Made by a program: the position numbers and the translations under genes
The notes under the pieces: model-generated
What the model saw: the letters and a program-made list of their open reading frames with translations, nothing else
Databases searched by the model: none
What the model was told of the DNA's origin: nothing
Shown here: piece by piece, positions 58,415 to 64,000 of the stretch
Layout of the letters: each line of letters opens with the position of its first letter
Position numbering within the stretch: the stretch's first letter is position 1
DNA from: Halichondria panicea
Lineage: Eukaryota; Porifera; Demospongiae; Suberitida; Halichondriidae
DNA: 64,000 nt
Assembly: GCF_963675165.1 (NCBI RefSeq)
Contig: NC_087382.1
Coordinates: 6,124,315 to 6,188,314 of the forward strand
Direction of reading: 5' to 3'

Positions 58415-59181
58415 TAGACTTGCAAGCCACTCCCTTTTCTCTGATTGGACGGGGGCGGGAAAAAAGAGACTGGTGACTCTGGGACACATTTTGTGTCTCT
58501 ACCAGAATTTGGGTAGAGATTATTCATTGATTTTTCCACGTGATCCAAAAATTGCGTGAGGTTAAGTAGAATTGCGTAGCCTGCAAAAGTGATCGCGGGC
58601 TTCTTAGCTACAGTTTAAGAATGGATGCTAGTGCTAGAAAAGAGAAGATGATGGAGTAATAACATCATCAGGCATTCAGCTAGGATATAGTCATCTAAGA
58701 CACCAGCAGAGATTAGCTTGTTTTAGTTTTACGTGATGAGAACTGGCAGCCGAAAGTCATTGGTTGCCTAAAGCTTTTAATAACCTGTACAATACAAGAC
58801 AGATAATGGCAGACGGCAGCAGTTGAATTGAGAGTAGTCAGACTTGTACAAGCTGTCTTAAATCGCTGCCACTCCTCGGTTCAAAGAAGGACTGCCAAGA
58901 TTTCTACGTTCATCAGCTGTTCCATGCTAATCCACAAGTTATGGCACAACAGACACTAGCTGGTACAAGGATCTATAAAATCAAAAGGCTGGCTAAATAG
59001 ATCTGTATACTTGTCTTCTGTGTGTCTTTAGCTTTTGACGCATCAGAATAAATTGGATAATTTGCACGTGACATTAATATTTAATAGCATTCCTGATTTA
59101 CACAAGCTGTAGCCCAGAGTCACCAGTCCCTTTTCTCCCGCCCCCGTCCAATCAGAGAAAAGGGAGTGGCTTGCGAGTCTA
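58415..59181. mobile_element. TAGACTYGCAAGCC TIR element, 9-bp TSD
   Basis: TIRs of about 68 bp (TAGACTTGCAAGCCACTCCC... and complement) bound a 767-bp non-coding element. AGTTTTTAT flanks both ends (58406-58414, 59182-59190). A direct repeat of about 170 bp lies outside it on each side (58154-58322 and 59194-59362), so the locus was also tandemly duplicated. Confidence 0.9.
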
Positions 59182-59465
59182 AGTTTTTATTTGCCTTGAG
59201 CAATTAGTACTAATGCCCACCTCTTACTTACTTAGTGACTGTTTACATTCCATCTGAAACCGTGTCACTTGGTACCTGTTTAAAAATTTCATGGAATACA
59301 TTGTTGGTTGCTAGGATGATATTAGTGTGTTGTCTATGAAATAATAACACATGCCTCGGTAGCATTCAAATACATTCGATCTGGATAATTTACTAACGAT
59401 TATCGTTAGTGCTTTTGTAGCGTACAAATACACCTGTTATTATCATTAGCACTATATACCTGATA

Positions 59466-59810
59466 GTGTTGTCCCTACATGTACATGCACTGTGTAACAG
59501 GTCATTTTCGAGGGGCTGATTGTAATATTGCTTAAGTGTTGTCCCTACATGTACATGCACTGTGTAACAGGTCGTTTTCGAGGGGCTGATTGTAATATTG
59601 CTTAAGTGTTGTCCCTACATGTACATGCACTGTGTAACGGGTCGTTTTCGAGGGGCTGATTGTAATATTGCTTAAGTGTTGTCCCTACATGTACATGCAC
59701 TGTGTAACGGGTCGTTTTCGAGGGGCTGATTGTAATATTGCGTAAGTGTTGTCCCTACATGTACATGCACTGTGTAACAGGTCATTTTCAAGTGGCTGAT
59801 TGTAATAATT
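59466..59810 (+). repeat. Five tandem copies of a 70-bp unit
   Basis: Units start GTGTTGTCCCTACATGTACA at 59466, 59536, 59606, 59676 and 59746, with 1-3 differences each. The last unit is the most diverged. Each holds TTTTCGAGGGGCTGATTG, a word found in the TACCGTA MITE family. Confidence 0.95.
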
Positions 59811-60007
59811 ATTATTGCTGAAAGCGTAATTGTTAATTGAAAACCACTCAAGTACGTAAATTATGTCAAGCTTCCTGCAGTATCTTATTACAAATCATAG
59901 TTTTAATCGTAATACCTGCCACTTATACAGTATGTTTTATCAATCTAGCTGGGGACCCAACACATTTTTACATCCACTTTCTATTTTCACATGCAGGTCA
60001 TTACAAG

Positions 60008-63000
60008 ATGCAGTCTCGTAACGCTGGCAACCAGAATCGCATCATTCTGATCGGTTGTTTCTTGCTATTGCTGATAACTGGAGTGCTGTACTTTTTAAAG
60101 AGAATCGAAGCCAATAAACTACATTCAGAGCTCAGCAGTATAGAGGTACAGTACCATCAGTTTAAAATGTATTGCATTTCTGCTGATTGCACTTGATGAT
60201 CCCTACCCTTCATTTGATAGGAGCTGTGTTGTTTCAAACCTCTCATTCTGTGTTTGTGTCCTCTTAACTTTATGGCTACTTTGTAAGCTACGTACATGTA
60301 TGGAGCTAGTGTTCCCTTTACCTGTAGCTTCTATAACTTAGTGCTTGGATTTCCCAGAGGTTGAATCGCTTGTATGGTCTTCAACCCCACTGCATATACG
60401 TGCTGTTCTTACGAGTGTTCAAGCACTGTGGGGCTAAATGCCTCGGGCACATTTTGCTTTGCTCACTTTGCGAGAAGATGAATTAATTGAAAGTGTGTAT
60501 AGCCTGATAGGGAATAATGAAACGTATGCATAAGGATAGCCATGAAATGTTGCAGAGAAGGGGCGGATGAATTCTGATACTGCACGGTTAAAAAGGGGTG
60601 GATCTACAAAGAGGTCAAAGTTTACAATGCAGCCATTTTCTGGAAATGAAGCTTTGTAGCTCTTTTCTTACTAGTGTCAGATAGCAAACGCTTTAGTGGG
60701 AGGCTAAGTTACACATGTATATAGAAAGTTTGTACGAACATATGGCTGCTGCAACAGTGCAGCATTGCATCTCTTTCCTCACTCGTGCAACTACCAATAG
60801 CAAGCATTCTAGTGCAGAGTCTCTGAGCAGCTATAGCGGTCTACACACACACAAACACACTACCGTATACCTCGCTTGCGCATGCGCAGACAGAGGCATA
60901 ATTATGCCTCCTGTGGCTGTATCCTGCTTGAGCCCAATAAACACTTCTCTATTCCTCTTGTGCCGCCCCCATCTAAACAGACCTCCCCTTTTTTGAAACC
61001 ACGTTTAATTTTGCAGGCCCATAAGTTGGTGGAGTGCATGAATCTCATGGTGGTGGCTATAGAAACAAATTTTCTTGCATTGTAAAATACCATGCAAATG
61101 TTGCAATTAACTATCCCTGAGCACCACTGTAACCATGGCTACCCTCAGGTAGAGACAAAGGAGAGAGTGGAAGAGCTGACCTCCAAACTAACAGACTACC
61201 TACAGAAGATGGAGGAGATGACCAGACAACTGGGAGACCTGCAGTCCAAGCAAACGAAGTCAGTGTACTACTGTACAGTGGAACGTACCACTTGTAACAA
61301 ACATAATTTATTTGGGGATTAAATTTTATACAGAGATGACCGTTTTTGAGGGGTTGTTTTTGTGCCCAACCAATTCATTTGTACAGCATCTGATTAGCTG
61401 GTTTTCTCTCTAAAGAGAGATTCAATTCCGTGTGTCCTCGATTAAGGCTCTGCATGGAATCGCATTCTGTACGTACGTAGCTTTTAAATTGTGCAATATC
61501 ATACATGTACAGCACAATGTTATTCTACTACATACATACACATCTGATGTGGTTTATGTAAGCAAGGCCACACCAAAAATTGATCTTATGTTTCACGGAC
61601 CTTTAATCCCCAAAAATAGGCCATGGTGGCAGGTAAAAAAAACCGAATCATTATAAAACCTCAAACAGAGTCATAACGCACCGTTTTAGCAAAACATCAC
61701 TACATTTTGCTAGATCACATGGCCAATTTAACCTCTGACCTTGACCACTAATTGTTTTCTTTTTTTGGCATTCTATAAAAATAAAAAAATAACCTGGAAA
61801 ATCCGTGAAACATAATTTTGTTTCAACAAAAAATTAATGTTGTGCTACACTTAACATTGTGTGCTCTTACCTTCAGTTGTGAGGATGCCAAGCAGAAAAT
61901 TGCGATGGAGACTCGCACAGCCAAGAAGGCAGTGGAGGAGTGTCACCAACAGCAGTCAGAGCACGTGCTGAAGCAGGGAGAGCTGGAGGACGAACTCGCT
62001 GACCTAAAGAGTGAGGGTCTTTAACTTATAACTGTAACCATGACTCTCTCTACCCGTTTCTATGTGCTTGAGATAAATTAACGACCTTTACTGTGCCTGC
62101 TTTTTAGCTTGAACCGTGTTTGATAGCAGTTTGCCCAGATGAGGTCACATGCCTGCTAATTATAATTTTCTGATCCTTACTGATCATGCCCCAGCTTTCT
62201 AGTTCGAGTGTCAAAGCTAGCTTCTAGTTTTATACGATCAATAGCCTATCGTGTGATAGAAAAGCTAATACAGAAATTTTATTAAATTCTCTGGAGCTTG
62301 CCAATAAAACCACGTTATGATAATTATGCTTTTTTATGATTACCAAAAGCAATGGCAGTTATGACTATTTACTGATATAATTATTACCTTCCTCTTTTTA
62401 GCTGAGTGCGATGGTGCCAATGACAAAGTTAAGAGTCACCTGGTTTCACTGACACAGCTGCAACAAAGTGCCAAGGACAGTGAGATGGAGTTAGACTCTT
62501 GTCAGGCCCAAGCCTCTCAGTGCCAGACAACACTGACTGGGATGCAGGGAGAAATGTGAGTGTGTGCGTGTGCGTGGATGCATGGGTGTGGTGTCAGGTT
62601 GATAAAATAATGAGTCAGCATTTAAACTATAATGTAAATTTCTATTGAGTACAATGAAGTAAATATGGCATAAGGTATCTACAGTTGTTTGGATTTTATG
62701 CCGTGCCTACACTGTATATGTACATGATGTCATAAGCGAAATAAAATCACGCATGCATGTACATTTCAATTATTTTTTCCTTGTTGAGTGTACGTCTGTT
62801 GGCTGCACGCATGACACTGGTACATTTGCCTTTTGAACAAAGTTGAACATTAAAACTCTCTTTCTGTATAGGGTTCAGTTGAGAGCTCGCTGCAATCAGC
62901 AACAACAGCTTCAACAGCAACAACAAATGGTAGTGAATTGCATGTGTGTGTGTCATAAAACTTAAGCTGTTCGTTCGAGGTAGCCTAAATTAATGCATCC

Positions 63001-63480
63001 TGTGAACATGCCATTTATAGTCACTGAGTAGTTTTGTGTATTTCCCACTTGTGTGGCCCCCCTAGTAGTAGCTGTGCCAAGGTTTTTAGGCAGCTGCTAG
63101 CTAATATTCTTTAGGGAATAGTTCACAGGAATGCCAATAGAGGCTGTACGCTGCCTGGATACCACTTTTAGCTATACATACCAAACAATTAGGGATGTAC
63201 ACGTGTGTGTATCCATGCACCGAGCACAGTGTAAATGTTGTGTGCCAAGTATGGAATGTCCTTGTGCGTATCATAGTCCTACCAACTAGACATTATTTTT
63301 TCTTTCTTTATTCAGGTACAGCAACCAGCTCAGCAACTAGGACAGCACATGTTGCCTAACAACCCCGTGGTGCTTACTAAACCAAGAGTTTCTGTTCCAA
63401 ACCAGGCATCAAATAGATTCCCCATTCACCAACAGCAGCCAGTGATCCAAGAACAAGGTGACAACGTACAATGGACGTGA
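60008..63480 (+). CDS. Type II Golgi-type coiled-coil membrane protein (GOLM/CASC4-like)
   Basis: Six coding exons: 60008-60145, 61149-61258, 61877-62010, 62402-62555, 62872-62929, 63316-63480; phases agree; 252 residues. The start follows an acceptor at 59999 (CACATGCAG). A short basic N-terminus precedes one TM signal-anchor (ILIGCFLLLLITGVLYFL, residues about 13-30). Then comes a long coiled coil (VETKERVEELTSKLTDYL, LTQLQQSAKDSEMELDSC) with scattered Cys, a Gln-rich stretch and a Pro/Gln tail. This layout is that of GOLM1, CASC4 and GOLIM4, Golgi type II proteins; sequence identity is too low by eye for a firm symbol. The stop at 63478 may be bypassed: CAAG|GTGACA at 63457 is a weak donor, and an acceptor occurs at 63692. 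Confidence 0.75.
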
Positions 63481-64000
63481 TATATTTTCAAAGACTATTT
63501 TATAAAGACTAGCTTGGACAATTATTTCGTACAATCTATGGCTAATTATTCATGACATTTTTCTGTGTTACTTTATGATTGGATACATGATAAATGATTT
63601 CGGCTTTGCTTTTAAAAGAAACATTAATATGTGTGGAAAATTAGTAGTCTACTCACTGCCAAGTGTTAAAAGCTCAACCTTTCTCTTGCAGGTAAGTGAT
63701 GCCTGGTGTCTTCTTTGCTTTGAAGCTCTGGTATCCATGGTTACTGTGTGGGCGGGTATGTGCACGTTCATTTATAACTGACTTTTGTGTAGCAACTTAA
63801 TCCATCTAATTTTAACTCCAAAATAGAGAGAGCATGATCGATCCCACGCATACAATTATTGCATTAATTCCTGACATGTGAAACTGTTAGTGCAGATTTA
63901 GATTTTTATTTAGCTTTGTATGATTAGAGGGCTAAAAGATAATCCATGTGCATGCCAGTGCTAGAAATAATTTTTATTGGCTGTACGGTCAAATATGTCA
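63481..64000 (+). other. Downstream of the coiled-coil gene; nothing certain
   Basis: TCAACCTTTCTCTTGCAG at about 63675-63692 is a good acceptor and could begin a further exon, but GTAAGT follows at once. No clear coding signal before the window ends. Confidence 0.25.

Noticed and set aside
59466-59810. 70-bp repeats as a CRISPR-like array
   Set aside because: The whole 70 bp repeats; there are no unique spacers, and the context is animal nuclear DNA.

Overview
The window looks like nuclear DNA of an early-branching animal, most likely a demosponge. The basis is split eukaryotic genes with GT..AG introns, TTAGGG telomere-type repeats, beta-gamma-crystallin exons of the kind known from sponges, Ig-domain receptors, a large beta-helix/multi-membrane surface protein, an animal-type PTEN, and very many small TIR and fold-back DNA transposons. 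The species is an inference. No rRNA, tRNA or CRISPR array was seen.

Layout. 0.4-2.7 kb (+): a beta-gamma-crystallin gene of three tandem two-domain exons; the first carries a 43-nt deletion. 2.8-4.25 kb: a segmental duplicate of 27.5-29.1 kb that ends in a broken signal-peptide exon. 8.8-25.6 kb (-): exons that chain in phase into one gene, PH domain - ZU5-like domain - helical region - CARD, with a possible alternative last exon encoding a membrane anchor. Its introns are packed with transposons, including a MULE-like element (9-bp target duplication) that carries a broken RecQ-like helicase fragment. 28.9-38 kb (+): two paralogous receptor genes. One has a full ectodomain with two Ig domains; the other keeps only the signal peptide, a short stalk, the TM segment and the cytoplasmic tail. 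A crystallin relic and nested palindromic elements lie between them. 41.2-46.2 kb (-): a Pmp-like beta-helix, multi-TM protein in two overlapping frames. 47.2-49.3 kb: a 2-kb fold-back element. 50.0-56.6 kb (-): a complete PTEN orthologue in 11 coding exons, with the catalytic residues at the same numbers as in human PTEN. 60.0-63.5 kb (+): a GOLM/CASC4-like type II coiled-coil membrane protein.

Functionally the genes form a set of surface receptors (Ig pair, beta-helix protein), intracellular signalling proteins (PTEN and the PH/ZU5/CARD scaffold) and a Golgi-type protein. They do not form a pathway cluster. The most informative unexpected content is the mobile DNA. Several families can be defined from the window alone by their TIRs and target-site duplications, and three insertions have their own empty site elsewhere in the window.
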